Below, one piece after another: positions 49,480-63,577 of a stretch of 64,000 nucleotides of DNA (the stretch's first letter is position 1; each line of letters starts with the position of its first letter). The notes under the pieces were generated by a model. That model saw only the letters and a program-made list of their open reading frames with translations. It did not search any database and was not told the DNA's origin. This DNA comes from Eonycteris spelaea (lineage: Eukaryota > Chordata > Mammalia > Chiroptera > Pteropodidae), in assembly GCA_003508835.1 (NCBI GenBank), contig PUFA01000068.1, positions 2,418,001 through 2,482,000 on the forward strand, given 5' to 3'. Position numbers and translations under genes: made by a program.

Positions 49480-49610
49480 ATTCTAATAGTCTTTACTTTG
49501 TGCCAGACATTCTGCTCGCTGCAATATATATATTATCTAATTTATTTCCCACAAAGTAAGAAGTGAATGTTTTTATCTCATTTACAGAAGACACTGAATG
49601 GCAAGGTTCA
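49480..49610 (-). repeat. MIR SINE, reversed
   Basis: 'tactttgtgccagacattct', 'atattatctaatttatttcc' and 'atctcatttacagaagacac' match reversed MIR. Confidence 0.6.
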
Positions 49611-49629
49611 AGTGGCAGATTATGGATTA

Positions 49630-49725
49630 TAAAGTTTCCTGAGAGCAGGAACTAAATTAGTTTTATTTAGAGTTAAAACCCAGCACCTAGTATAGTGCCT
49701 GACACTCAGTTAATATTTAGGGAAG
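49630..49725 (+). repeat. L2 3' end
   Basis: 'gtttcctgagagcaggaact' and 'cccagcacctagtatagtgc' 'ctgacactcagttaatattt' are a clear L2 terminus. Confidence 0.6.
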
Positions 49726-50790
49726 GAAAAAAAGAAAGGACACTAGATCTGATTCTAATTCCATGTGTCACATCTGCCTTTAAGATGTTCTCAGTAAATA
49801 TTTGCTCACTTGATTAGAATTTGCAAGTCAGTAGTTAGTGTCATTCTACTAACCACCAGGTCTCAGACTTCACTGTTTAAAATGCTAACACTGTGCTTAT
49901 TAAAGACATATTTCCTGAGGTGATATTAAAAGAGAAATAGTATCAATAACTGAGAAAAAATAGATGCCTCTTAAAATATATAAATGTAAGACAGTTTATT
50001 TTTAGCTTTCCTTACATAAAAATTCCATTAAAAAATATTTAGTTTAAGTATTCCATTAAATATAATTTTAATATAATTTCAACATTAGAAGTATATATTA
50101 ATATCTGAATAATTAACTTTGTAAATAAGAGGGAATATCAAATCTGTAAATTTGTCTCCAAATGTCCCTTAATTCATGAAAAAAACTTATGTGAAAAAAT
50201 ATATCACTGTATTATAAATTTCATAATTTTGAAATAATATTGCCCTAGTATTTATATGTACATGTATAAATCTATAAATCTATATATACATATAAATTTA
50301 TAGAGATATTTATGGTTATATTTACCTTAAACTGAGAGTTGATTAAATCAAAGTAATATTTGCCATATAAGTACTTTCTAAATAAATCTATTACTTGTCT
50401 GTCAGACATATACTTACTGAGATCATTATTATATACTAGGCAGGTGCTAAACCTGAAGTAACAGAAATCCATAACAGAGAGCCTACACTGCAGCAATTAC
50501 ACCAAATCTAGTCTATATTACTTATTTAAAGCATGCTCCAGGAGGCAAAAAAAGGATTCCCTTCTAACAAAACATGCAGAACACCTAATACCATGCAGTA
50601 AAATAAAACAAAAGTAGATATTGGGTCACATCCTATATCCATCTTTCTAAACAGCAACAATCCATGCTACTGTGTTCTACTTTATATATAAAATCTTTAA
50701 ATAAACTTCAAATTTACTTCCTATTTATGTGCTTTGTCTCACTCAAACTGAGTTCGAAAAAGACATTAGATTGAAATTCTCAAAAAATGG

Positions 50791-50965
50791 CACTTCACAA
50801 CCATAGCTGAACATTAAAATCAGTGGATGTTTTAACAAATATTGATACTGAAGCCTGAAGCTAGACCAAATGAACAAATATTTTGGAGATGGACCCCACA
50901 AATATACACTTTTACAGAGCTCCATGTGCAATTCTGATGCACAGTCAATGCTGAGAACCACACTG
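50791..50965 (+). mobile_element. MER5A-type hAT-Charlie MITE
   Basis: It begins 'cacttcacaaccatagctga' and ends 'gctgagaaccacactg', degraded CAGTGGTTCTCAACC-type inverted repeats. In between are 'aacattaaaatcagtgg', 'aatattgatactgaagcct' and 'gagctccatgtgcaattctg'. Length (175 bp) is near the family's ~189 bp. Confidence 0.75.
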
Positions 50966-51014
50966 AAAGAAAGGAAGGGTATACAAAGCTGCCAGAAGTA
51001 GAAAATGTTAAATA

Positions 51015-51420
51015 CATACAGGACCTTAAAGATCATCTAATCCAGCAGTCCCCAACCTTTTTGGCACCAGGGACCGGTGCTCCTATGAGAATCTAATCCT
51101 GATGATCTGAAGTGGAGCTGAGGTGGTGATGCTAGTGCTGGGAACAGCTGCAAATACAGATGAAGTTTCACTCACAAGCCTGTCTGTCACTCACCTCCTG
51201 TGCTGCTTGGTTCCTAACAGGCCACTGGACCGGTATTAGTCCATGGCCCCGGGGTTAGGGACCCCTGATCTTATCAACTCATTTTCTAAAGTAAGAATTG
51301 AAATTGTGAGAAGTTAAGTAAACTGTCCAAGACCACATATCTAGTAAAGCCAGGAAGAAAACCCAGGTCTCTTGGCATGAAGACTAGTGCCCTTTCTGCC
51401 ACACAAGACTGGCTGCTCCA
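51015..51420 (-). repeat. MIR-like SINE split by a hAT element
   Basis: The left piece 'ggaccttaaagatcatctaa' (51021-51040) and the right piece 'aactcattttctaaagtaag' ... 'gagaagttaagtaaactgtc' 'caagaccacatatctagtaa' rejoin into a reversed MIR-type SINE when 51043-51275 is removed. This shows the host repeat is older than the hAT insertion. Confidence 0.6.
51043..51267 (-). mobile_element. MER1-type hAT-Charlie MITE with 8-bp target duplication
   Basis: Ends 'cagcagtccccaaccttttt' and 'ggttagggacccctg' are matching hAT inverted repeats. The body has 'ggcaccagggaccggtg', 'ctcctatgagaatctaatcc', 'aaatacagatgaagtttcac' and 'ttcctaacaggccactggac'. The 8-bp target duplication is 'atctaatc' (51035-51042) against 'atcttatc' (51268-51275), 7 of 8 equal. 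At 225 bp it is shorter than the roughly 340 bp I recall for MER1B, from loss of the middle part. No transposase. It is relatively GC-rich against its surroundings. Confidence 0.88.
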
Positions 51421-51689
51421 CTTGGAGGAAAATAAAGTATTAATTCTTGATTCTACCACAAGTTTAATCAAAATCATAAGTATTCAAATTATCAGGGAAA
51501 TGTAATATTAAAAAAACAACAACAACAACACTACTCTTTCTTAAACCTTAAATATTTCCCTTGGAAAGAATGGCGATAAAAGAATCTAAAATGGAAAGTT
51601 GTGTTGATATATAAATAGCTGAATAATAATAAAGTATCTGCAAAAAGTACTCAACAAATATTACTTCCTTTCAACACCTCCCCTCCTTT

Positions 51690-52125
51690 CCTTTTTGATC
51701 AAAATATATCACTATAACTCTCACCTATGCTCCCTTTTATATAGTTTCTCCTATTTGGCAATGCCTTGTGATCTCTTCTCCCTCAATTACATTCATAAAT
51801 TTTTTAGGGACCAGTTTAAGATGTGCCTCCTAAGAAATCTTCTGAAATAACCCTATTCTAATTACTTGTTTTTTCATTCATTACTTAAATTACTTGTACT
51901 TTTAAACCACATATTTGCTTACACTTTCCTTTGAAATTCTGTAATAGTAATAACTACTAGTCGCTTTGTACATTTTAATTTTATTCCATTATTAGAAAGT
52001 AAGTTATTAATGTGCTAAGTTCCTGAAATGTAAGGATATCGGTCTGTTTTGCTTGCTGATATATCACAGGCACCTAAAAACAATGCCAGAAAAATAGACG
52101 ATGCTCACTAAATGCAAGCAAGGAT
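51690..52125 (+). repeat. L2 3' part, long fragment
   Basis: 'agatgtgcctcctaagaaat' 'cttctgaaataaccctattc' corresponds to 'tgccacctcctccaggaagccttccctgac', and the end 'gctaagttcctgaaatgtaa', 'cacaggcacctaaaaacaat' to the L2 tail. Confidence 0.52.
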
Positions 52126-53079
52126 TATTTCTACTTCCATTTATAAATCTCTCCAAAATTTCAAATGTAATGCTAGAGACTTAATTGTCAAAATTAAAAT
52201 TTTTTTAATAAATGAAAATAGATATACCTGATATTTTAGAAATTCATAAAATTTAAATAATTAATAGAGCTACAATAGACAAATCAACTCACTGGCTACA
52301 GAAAGTCATTCAGCTTCGTCATTACACTCTGATTCCTTACTATTACTATCAGAACTGGGTAGATGGTGTCAGCTAATAAGAAAGCAAAGGATTTAATTAA
52401 GTCCTAGAGTTTGAAATCCTACCTTCCTGTGGTAAAAAATTGCTGGTCTTTGTTCTTTTTCAAAACTTTAAAATTAAGAATCTAATAAAAAAAAAATACC
52501 AATTTCTGGCTTACTTGCATCTCAAGTTATGTAAAAGAACAGATAATTTTTAAAATACATAATTTTAGGAAAGTAACTATCTTTTAACAAAAGTACTTGT
52601 TTCACTCTATATATAAATACCTGGGAGCTGAAAACAGAATCATACTTTTCCTGAAAAAACTACACAAGAGTAATTTTTGAGACAAGCACATTCAATAACT
52701 ATGTATTGACAGTTATAATTTTATAAGTTACCCCCAAAATAAACATATTTTAAAATTTTCTACTCAGAAATATTATCTGCGTTCTAGCTTATGTAATTTG
52801 ATCAAGATACAAAAAGACAGCTAGCCAATATACACAGCTGTACAAAGAACAAATACACATGGTTAGGTAGTCACAAAACAGAACTGTGAAGGGTCAGTAT
52901 TTTTTCTATTCATTTTAAGTCATACATTTCTTTACATATATGAAATGATAATAGTGATAATCAAAATGCATAAAAAAATCAGGCTGAATATATAATCTGA
53001 GTCTTAGCTATTATGCTATATTTCAATTGTCAAACCTCAGGATAATTGAACAATTAGAAAACTCTAGTTAAGTGAAGTA
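52126..53079. other. No recognised gene
   Basis: AT-rich sequence without open frames of note or named repeats. Confidence 0.4.
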
Positions 53080-53250
53080 CATTGAGGGAGATTATATTGT
53101 ACAATGGAATGAATGGGTTTTGCTGTTTGATCACAGGCAAAATGTTTACCTTCTCTGAGCCTCAGTTTGCCTATAAGATAGGCATAATAATTTCTCCCTT
53201 GCGGAATTGTGATGAGGACTTTAAAAGATAATGTAACTTCTTTGCTTAAA
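53080..53250 (+). repeat. MIR SINE
   Basis: 'gtttgatcacaggcaaaatg', 'ttctctgagcctcagtttgc' and 'ggaattgtgatgaggacttt' match the MIR core, CORE domain and tail. Confidence 0.65.
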
Positions 53251-53469
53251 GCTATCATTATAGCTTATAAAGTTAAGTATCCAATTCTTTCACAAACTAT
53301 CTTATTACTTTAAAGAGATGAACCATGTTTTCTGGTCTCAACATTTCTTAAAACACCCAAACAGAAATGTTTAATTAGATAGGCAAAATGTAGGCTTAGA
53401 GACAGAACACAGATAAGGTTAGACAAACAAAGTTCATTCTCATCATGCATCCATATAACAAATTTACTC

Positions 53470-53517
53470 AAAGACTGATATTTTTGTTATTTGGATATAA
53501 GTTTTATATCAGTCTTT
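53470..53517. repeat. Perfect inverted repeat, 12-bp arms, 24-nt loop
   Basis: 'aaagactgatat' (53470-53481) and its exact reverse complement 'atatcagtcttt' (53506-53517). This could be a small hairpin RNA gene, a MITE relic or a cruciform, and it could also be chance. No TA flank duplication is evident. Confidence 0.7.
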
Positions 53518-53889
53518 ATTCCCTCTACCTTCTATCATTGTCATGGGGTTACTTATTGAAATCCCTGTTTAACAGATATTTTTTACAGTAATGGGCTACA
53601 ATGATTTTTTAAATGCCCAAGGGCAAGTAAACTCTGCTACTCTCCTCTCTTACTGTATCAAAGATTTTCCAATATGATAAATATGGTGATTTCAGCTTCT
53701 GTTTTAGATAATCCACTAAATTGCTAACCTTTTAGTTTATCTCCTACTCCTAAATGAATTCTCTATTATTGCCTTGTTACTTAAATTTAGCACATTCCAA
53801 GCGGAATCTGGACTCTAGTTAGAGAGTCAACCTAAACTAAGCATTTCTTCTCTCTCCCAGATTTTTTTCAAGTACCGATGTTATTGTTT

Positions 53890-53990
53890 CCTCCACCATA
53901 AAGAAAGCTTCTATAAAGGCAGGCACCATACTATGTCATCTACTTACATAGCACTTAGCCCACTATCATCTCTAAAAATCTATGCCATTT
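53890..53990 (+). repeat. L2 3' end
   Basis: 'gcttctataaaggcaggcac' 'catactatgtcatctactta' 'catagcacttagcccactat' fits the L2 tail. Confidence 0.48.
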
Positions 53991-55954
<1,964 letters not shown>

Positions 55955-56705
55955 TAAATAACACCCAAAAAGAGTATTGCTTTCTATACACTAACAATGA
56001 ATAATCCAAAAAAGAAATTAAGAATTCTATTTACAACAGCATAAAAAAAAATAATAAAAACCCACAGGAATAAACAACTAAAGAAGCAAAAGACCTGTTC
56101 AAACTACAATACACTGCTGAAAAAGAGTAAAAAAATATAAATAAATGACAAGACATACTGTGTTAATTAACTGGAAGACAACATTGCTAAGATGTCAACA
56201 CTACCCAAAATGATATAAAGATTCAATGTGATTCCTATCAAAATACCAATGACTTCTTCCTGGAAATACAAAAATCCATCCTAAAATTCACATGGAACCC
56301 AAAAGACCTCAAAACGCTAAAACAATTTTGAAACAGAGGAACAATGTTGGAAGAGTCATACTTCCTAATTTCAAAACTTACTACAAAGCTACAGTAATCA
56401 GTGTGGTACTGTCATTAAGACATATATATAAGCCAATGAATAGGATAGAGAGCCCCAAAACAAACACTTTTATATATATGGTTCAATTATATTCAATAAG
56501 GGTACCAAACCCTTTCAATAGGAAAAGGGGGGCACTCTTATTAACAAATGGTGCTGGGAAAACTAGATATCCATAAGCAAAAGAGTAAAGTTGGATATTT
56601 ACCTGATACCATATACAAAAATTAATTCAAAAGGTTGAAAGACCTAAATGTAAAGAGCTAAAACTATAAAACTCTTAGAAGAAAACATAAGGGAAAGACT
56701 TTATG
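55955..56705 (+). mobile_element. L1 ORF2 fragment (C-terminal third)
   Basis: 'ttctatacactaacaatgaa', 'ctaagatgtcaacactaccc', 'gtgattcctatcaaaatacc', 'ttcacatggaacccaaaaga', 'aatggtgctgggaaaactag' and 'aagaaaacataagggaaaga' run in canonical order. A 94-codon frame (56292-56576) survives by chance. Truncated at both ends and non-functional. Confidence 0.87.
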
Positions 56706-56937
56706 TTCAGTGTCTGGTAAGGACGTGGTCCCTGGTTCCTAGATGGCTGTCTTCTTGTATCTCCCTCACGTGGCAGAGAGCAAAGAGGAGCAAGCTCTCT
56801 CTGGACTCCTATAAGAGCACTAAATCTCATTCTAACTCTAATTACCTTCCCAAAGGCCTTGCTCCAATAGCATCACACTGGGGTAAGTTTTGAAATGAAT
56901 TCAAGAGGAACACAAACATTCAGTCCATAACAGGGCA
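56705..56937 (+). mobile_element. Old LTR-like or L1-associated repeat, 3' part
   Basis: 'gtggtccctggttcctagat' 'ggctgtcttcttgtatctcc' 'ctcacgtggcagagagcaaa', then 'attaccttcccaaaggcctt' and 'cattcagtccataacag', is a widespread mammalian repeat end, probably MaLR/ERVL-like. I cannot name the subfamily. Confidence 0.55.
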
Positions 56938-57384
56938 GTTCCAGTTGGAAGTGATAAGAAGACAAAGGCCAGTCAGTAGGTAAGATCATTCTTGGCACAT
57001 TCAAGGACAAGTAAGATGGCCAGTGAAACTCAAAGAAAAAGACTGCCTGAGAGTATAGTTGGAAAAGAGAAGATGCAAGTTCATCTGCTCAACAGGTGCT
57101 TTTATTTTTTAACCTGGCATAAGAGAGATATATTACCAACCTTCGTAAGTAAAAGTATAATTCAAAGGATACTCTACTAAATATAAATTTTAAGAATTAT
57201 GAACAAATAAAAGAGAATTTAAATTTAAAAACTGAATGCACATCTAAAGAAATTCAGAGCAGGAGAGATGGAAAACTGGAGGAAACTGTTATATGCCTAT
57301 AAAATCAGTGTACTCAGTGGGATATAAATAGCACTGTACATGTTCATTTAGATATAAGAAAAGTACATAACAGAAGAAATAAAA

Positions 57385-57540
57385 AGGGTTCCAAGTAGTT
57401 GCCTCTGGGTTGTGGAAATGAGGCATTGGAAAAGGTGAAGAAAAGCACTACTCTTTTTCTACTAGCTTTGCTGCATACTATTTGACTATTTAAACTACAT
57501 GTAGGTTCTTGATCAAAACTTCTTTAATTATTAAAGGAAT
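57385..57540 (+). mobile_element. Old L1M 3' terminus, tentative
   Basis: 'aagtagttgcctctgggttg', 'gaaatgaggcattgg' and 'actacatgtaggttcttgat' resemble old L1 3' UTR ends. Confidence 0.38.
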
Positions 57541-57918
57541 AAGTAATCAATAGTGTCTAATTTTGCAAAGAGTGATGTGTATAGAATACAGTTTAGGGCT
57601 GAATAAGAGAATATAAAGTCAAACAGTATAAGAAAACTCTCAAAAAGTTTTATAATGAAAGTAAGGAATGAGAGGGAATTGTTGCTAGAAAGAGTAGAGT
57701 TCAGAGACAATTGATAGAAAGATATTTTTAGGATAGAAGAGATTTAAACAAGTTTGTAATGGCTAAGTAGAAATTTTCAGTAAGGTGGCCAAAGTTACAG
57801 ACACGAGAAGGAAAATGGACACTGACTGAGGAAGATTCCTGTAAAAGACAGGAACATGAGTACACACAGCAATGTTAGCTATGTTAAAAGGGAGAAGGGA
57901 AAAATATAAGTAAATGTT

Positions 57919-57987
57919 CTCCTTGTCCCTCTCCCTCTCTACCCCTCTTTCTCCTCTTATCCCTCTCTTTTCTCCCTCTCCCTCTCT
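57919..57987. repeat. Pyrimidine tract, (CCCTCT)n-like
   Basis: Almost pure C/T with 'ccctctccctctct' units repeated at both ends. Confidence 0.85.
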
Positions 57988-59359
57988 GAATTAGGAGACA
58001 GCATAATGTTCTGAGAATGACAAAGATACTAACTTAAGGATAGGGTGAGAGCAAGTAATACATGTAAAAGGAAAACATAAGAGAATGGAATACAGAATTG
58101 CTAAGCAATACTAAAAGGCCAGCTAAGGTTGAAAATCATAAACCTTTGTTATTGCCAATCCATACAGTCACAGGATCAGAAAGCTAGAGATATTCGTGGT
58201 TTAGAAATTATAATATAAAATTTTTCTAACTTTTTTAAAGGAGAAATAGCAATCTTTAAAACATTCTTACACACAGGTGGTGGGGAACTAATGTCTAAAT
58301 GACAAGTTAGAAAACTAAAAAAAAACTTTTAGGGCAAACATTGCTAAATTTTGTGACTGCAGCACAATATGAATATAATTCCAATCCATAATTTATTCAG
58401 AAAGCGTTAAAGCAGGCCCTTACTGGGGATGGGAAGGGTTATTCACATACCTAAACAAAAATCAAATCATAAATGAATGGCTTTGCTATGACAGATTTTT
58501 ACTAAGGCATGTAAAACTAGGTGTTGAAAGAACTAGTTATAGAAATTTTTATTAAAGGAAAATGATTTCTCACCAATGATGTACTTTTTTTTTTCTATTC
58601 TTAATGATATATTAAATTTCATCTTCCATCTTCCTGGTTCTTTTTAAATCTTATTTTATCTAGTGATGTGATTGTTAACAATACTCATCTAAGTCAGGTT
58701 AGTTACTGTATATATGAGGGGCAAAAGGGTAAAAGCAGAGGCAACAGCACTTGGGATAAAGTATGCAACAACTTAACCAGATCTTACTTTTTTTGTGTCT
58801 CAAACTCCCAGTTTGAAAATCTAATTCTTTTCCTGCACTCTCTTCAGTAGAAGAATACCAAATTCAATCTTTAGTTTCCAACTAAATTGATTTATTTCAT
58901 CAGCTATTCCCATCAACATGTTTAAGGATGTCTCATTCTAATAGCACTCAGTCAATTCAACTCAGATTCCTTTGATTCTATAGGGAAGCACTGGAGTGTA
59001 CAACATTCTTTTGACCTCTGCTACAGGGAATGCTTTTAATTTACTTGTACCCAAACAACGACTAACAAGTGTCAAAACAATGAGATACAGGGCTAATTCT
59101 CAGCATTTGTAAATTTACCACCAGCAAATTCTCAATTGAAATTCCCTCTCCTTGAGTTTTGGTAACAATTAAAAATGATTAATACTAAAAACATTCATTA
59201 AACATTTTCTGTCAGTGGCGGAATGGTGGGGGAGGAGGGGACACCTACAGGTTTTTGTTTAAAAAGAAGTTCTCAAAAGAGGCTGTTTTAAAAAGAATGT
59301 TATATAAAAGAGACAGGAGACATGAAATCTAGCTGCAACAAATGCAAAGTTATGGCCTA
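57988..59359. other. No recognised gene
   Basis: AT-rich. Frame 58668-58850 has no motif. The G-rich patch 'ggcggaatggtgggggagga' near 59218 is isolated. Confidence 0.4.
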
Positions 59360-59535
59360 GATCTTTGTGTCTGTGTATGTGTGTGAATCAAAAAAGATCC
59401 AGAATTAAATACAACAAGTTAATAAAAGTAGTAATCTCTGGGTGTTTTTCTTTTTATTTTCTAATGTTCTACCATTCACATGTACTATGTGGTAATAATA
59501 AAAATAAAAAGTAAAAAATAAAAGTAATAATTTTT
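59360..59535 (+). mobile_element. Old L1M 3' terminus with AATAA-rich tail, tentative
   Basis: 'aatctctgggtgtttttctt' 'tttattttctaatgttctac' then a tail of AATAA/AAATA units resembles old L1 termini. Confidence 0.36.
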
Positions 59536-60249
59536 GTTATCATGAAAGGTAAAACAGGTTTAAAACAGAATTTTGGAACAATGTAAAATGTTATAATACA
59601 AGCAGTACTATACTGAGTAAGCTCCCTGAGTGAAAATAATCCAAATTTAAGAGACTCATATTCTTATATCTAATGCTTTTTAAATCATAAAACCAACACA
59701 AAATAAGTAAAATTAACAATAAATATATACTTAATATCCTTTTACCTTGAAAAGCAGTATGATTATAACAACTTTAAAGCACATTATAGAAAGACATGCA
59801 GTTTATAAATATAAATACAAAAGTTATTATATGTATTTAGCATATATTTGTTTCCAATTAGTCAAGTAATAGATTTCTAGTTATCTTATTTCCACTACTA
59901 CAATCTTAGTCAGGTTACTTAAACTCTCTAAGTTCTGATCTCCTCTTAAAAAGGTGACAGCTAATCACCTGTCTTCTTGTGATAGTGAGTAGAGGTGTTA
60001 AAATATGTGAAAACCTCTGTAAAGAGCTAGATAAATGTAAAATAATGAATCCAAAGTTTAGTTTAGGGCAGAACTTCTTGAGATGAAAAATGTTTGAGAA
60101 ATATTAATTTTGATTTTTCAAATGTAAAAGTAAGGAATGGACTAATGAAAGACCAAAAATGAACGAGCCTTAATCACAGTTGTGAATATGAAAAACAAAG
60201 ATCTATGTCAAAGAGTCACAGCACTTTACCACTGTTCTATAACTCTCTT

Positions 60250-60350
60250 CTGGTTCAGTGGCTAAACAGTAAGGTCCTGGAGGGAATGAATTGAATTGTT
60301 CTTTTCTTTGTGTATTCCCAGACCTTGCACAATGTACAACAATATAGCAT
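60250..60350 (+). repeat. L2 3' end
   Basis: 'taaggtcctggagggaatga' and 'cccagaccttgcacaatgta' match the L2 tail; it is followed immediately by MIR. Confidence 0.48.
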
Positions 60351-60351
60351 A

Positions 60352-60515
60352 AAGATTAAGAAAACAGGTTTTAGAAACAGACTACTAAATCCAAATTCTA
60401 GCTTTGCCATTTGTAAGATGTGTGATCTCAGCCACGCAACTTCACTTCTTTGAGTTCAGCTTCATCATTAGCAAAATAAGCATAACAGTATATAACTTAA
60501 GGAAAATGTAAGTAC
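60352..60515 (+). repeat. MIR SINE
   Basis: 'taagaaaacaggttttagaa', 'caaattctagctttgccatt', 'atgtgtgatctcagccacgc' and 'aacttcacttctttgag' follow MIR from its tRNA-like head into the core. Confidence 0.68.
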
Positions 60516-61894
60516 TAAAAAAAAATGATAATTTTATTACTATTGTTATCTCAAAGAAAATGCAGAATTCTAATTCTCTTTAAAATTAGTCATCAGATTA
60601 CAATTAAAAATGCAAATTAAATTGTATCAGGTAGCAATTAAAATATACTATATAAAAGTTAACTACAATTAGCACATTGTGCTATATGGCCATTTAGGTA
60701 TGCTAAAATTCTTGACAAGTCAATCAGAAAAATTAAAAACTTACATTATTTCAAGATTAATTTACAAATGTCTTCAGAAATCATTGCAAAATTCATTCCC
60801 CAGCTGTTTTCCTGGCCATAGAGAAAATTTAAATATTGAGGCTTTTAAGCACCAGCCATTTCCTTCCTTATGATGATAAAAATACAAAATAAAAACTAGG
60901 AAAACTGAGCATTAGCTATCTGCTTCTCACAAAAGAATCAGTGCATAATCCAAATCTAATAATATGCCTTCAAAACACACAAATGCATTAGCAAAGCAAC
61001 CAAGACCTTTGTGATATCTCCAAGCCATTATCACTCCCTTTTCTCTAAACAGCTGCCCATAGCCCAACCCCTTTTAACTCACTAATTTAAACTCATAACT
61101 TCAGAGTCCATGAACTGCAGCAGCTGAAGCACAAGGAGCAAACCTCTGAGAGAAAACTCTTTCTAGCCAGAAAACAGAGAAAAGGGGACAAGTAGGCCAG
61201 AGCATATATAGGGAATTAATCCCTGGTTGTTGGGAAGGCTTTCTTTTTTTCTCTCTTGACTCTGCCCCAAGGATAGGCCCAGTTATAAAATGAAGCAGCA
61301 GCAGTGCAGGTAGGTAGTTAAAACTGGGGAAAAAATTCTGTTATTTCTGGTCCGAAGATATATGGAAAGGAGATCTAAGTAGCCCAAAGAAGAAAGGAAG
61401 AATGCCCATTATTTTTTTCAGTCTCTCTTCTCAAGCTGCTTTGCCCTAATGGCAGGCTCTGTTCAGTGTCTACAATTACGACAGCAGTACAGGCAACTAA
61501 AGCTCCAAGAGAAACCCAATCTTTCAGGCCAGAGGACCCGGAATAGGATGCCCAGTGAAGCACAGAATGTAGGTATAACCCAAAAAAGATGAGCTAGAAA
61601 AGGAGATATCCTAACCAAATCTGAGTTTGAACTGGCCCAAGTACAGGGCTCGTCCCTAATCAGCATAGACGCAGAACAGACCCCAGCAGCAAAGCAAAGG
61701 TATGTAGAGCAAAACTACAGGTAAAACTACCACTCAATCCTAAAATGGCCCATGAGTGGCACATAGAGGGGACAGACCCAAAGTAGCACAGGAAAGGTAC
61801 TGACCACAGAACTGACACTGCAAATACTGCCTACTGAAGATGAGATGGATATTACAGCCTGAATCTAACAGGGTGACTGCTTACTATTACTCTT

Positions 61895-61906
61895 GGGGGG
61901 GGGGGG
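61895..61906 (+). repeat. Run of 12 G
   Basis: A homopolymer in the HAL1 5' UTR, where related copies have a much shorter run. It is likely length-variable. Confidence 0.9.
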
Positions 61907-63381
61907 AAATCAACACACTCCAGAGGATTTTATCAGGATCCAAAAGTTTCACAACATGATATACAAAACATCCAGGATCATTCCAAAATTATTCTGCCTG
62001 CAAAAAAATAAATAAATAAATCGTGCCACTTCTCAAAGCAAAGGCATTCAGATGTTAAAATCACCAGACAAAACCTGTATAGCGATTATTATAACTGTGT
62101 TCCAAGATAAAGTTAAACACTACTGTTAATGAAAAGAGTTCTCAGTAGAGAAATAAAAACCATAAAAAAATGGAAATTTTAGAATTGAAAATACAATATC
62201 CAATATAAGAAATTCAGTGGATTGGGGCTCAACATCGAAATGGTGATAAAAGAAGTAAGAATCAGTGAACTTGAAGGCAAGTCAATAGAAATTATTAATT
62301 CTACAGAACAGATAGAAAAAACGTTGAAAAAAAATGAACAGAGCCCCACAGACTTGTGTGGGAACACACAACAAATGATCTAGCATTTGCATTACCAGAT
62401 ATCTGGTAAGAGAGGAAAAGAGATTGATATAGAGAAAATAGTTGAAGAAATAATGACTGAAGACTTCCGAAACCTGTTGAAAGACATATATTTTACAGAT
62501 TCAAGAAGTTTAAAAAAGCTCAAGTAAGATATGCTAAAAGAAAACCATGCCTAGATACATCAAGAACAAAATGCTAACCAAGTATAAAGAAAAAAATACT
62601 GAAAGTAGCCAAAAAATAAATAAATATTACATATAGTATAACAACTATTAGAACGATTATGGATTTACCATCAGAAATCATGAAAACGAGGAGAACATCT
62701 TTTAAAGTTTTAAAGCAAAAAGATTATAAACCCAGAATTCTATATCCAACAAAAATATCTTTCAAGAATGAAGGCAAAATAAAGACATTCTCATGTGAAA
62801 GAGAATAAGAGAATCTATCAGCAGAAGCAGCAGAACTGCTCTAAAGGAAATGATAAAGACACCTCTATAGACTTAAAAGAAATAATCCTAAAGGGAAATG
62901 TGAAACTTCAGGAATGAAAGAAAAGCAAAAAAAAAATGGTAAAGATTTAATAAATGACCAAGATTGTATCTCTTCTTTTAAGATCTTTAAAATGTGTGTG
63001 ATTAGACAATTATAACATTGTGTAATGAAGTTTTCAATGTAGGTAAATATATGAGAACTATAAAGAAGAAATTAAAGAGGTCTTTATGGTTATAACCCTT
63101 TTACATTTCACTAGAAGTGGTAAAATATTAATTCTAAGTAGATTGGAAAGATTAAGAATGTATATTATAATCACTAAAGCAACTGCTAAAAAATAATGCA
63201 TACAGATACAGCTAAAAAGCTAGCAGATAAATTTAAATGGGATGGCAAAAAAAATTCATAATCCAAGAAAGCAAGAAAAAAGGAACAAAGAAGCAAAAAA
63301 GATGACAAACAGAAAACAAATAAGGTAGTACACCTATTTCAAACAATATAAGTAATTACATTAAATATAAATGATCTAAAC

Positions 63382-63577
63382 CAACTGTCAGCATACTTTA
63401 CAGCAAGGGGTCAAATTAAATACTTTAAGCTTTTCAAGCTATACAGTGTCTGTTACAACTACTCAGCTTTGCCAATGTAGCATAAAAGCAACTATAGACA
63501 ATACATCAATGAATGGACATGACTCCAATAAAACTTTACTTACAAAAACAGACAACAAGCTATTTGCTGATTCCTAA
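63382..63577. mobile_element. hAT-type MITE (MER58-like) inside HAL1
   Basis: Ends 'caactgtcagcatactt' and 'tatttgctgattcctaa' are degraded 'caggggtcagcaaactt' inverted repeats. The body has 'gtctgttacaactactcagc', 'tttgccaatgtagcataaaa', 'gcaactatagacaatacat' and 'ccaataaaactttacttaca'. It interrupts HAL1 ('aaatgatctaaac' on the left, 'caattaaaagcc' on the right). The family name is from memory and could be another Charlie-type MITE. Confidence 0.75.

Noticed and set aside
56292..56576. 94-codon frame as a possible small gene
   Set aside because: It is a piece of L1 ORF2 within a longer, frameshifted L1 fragment.
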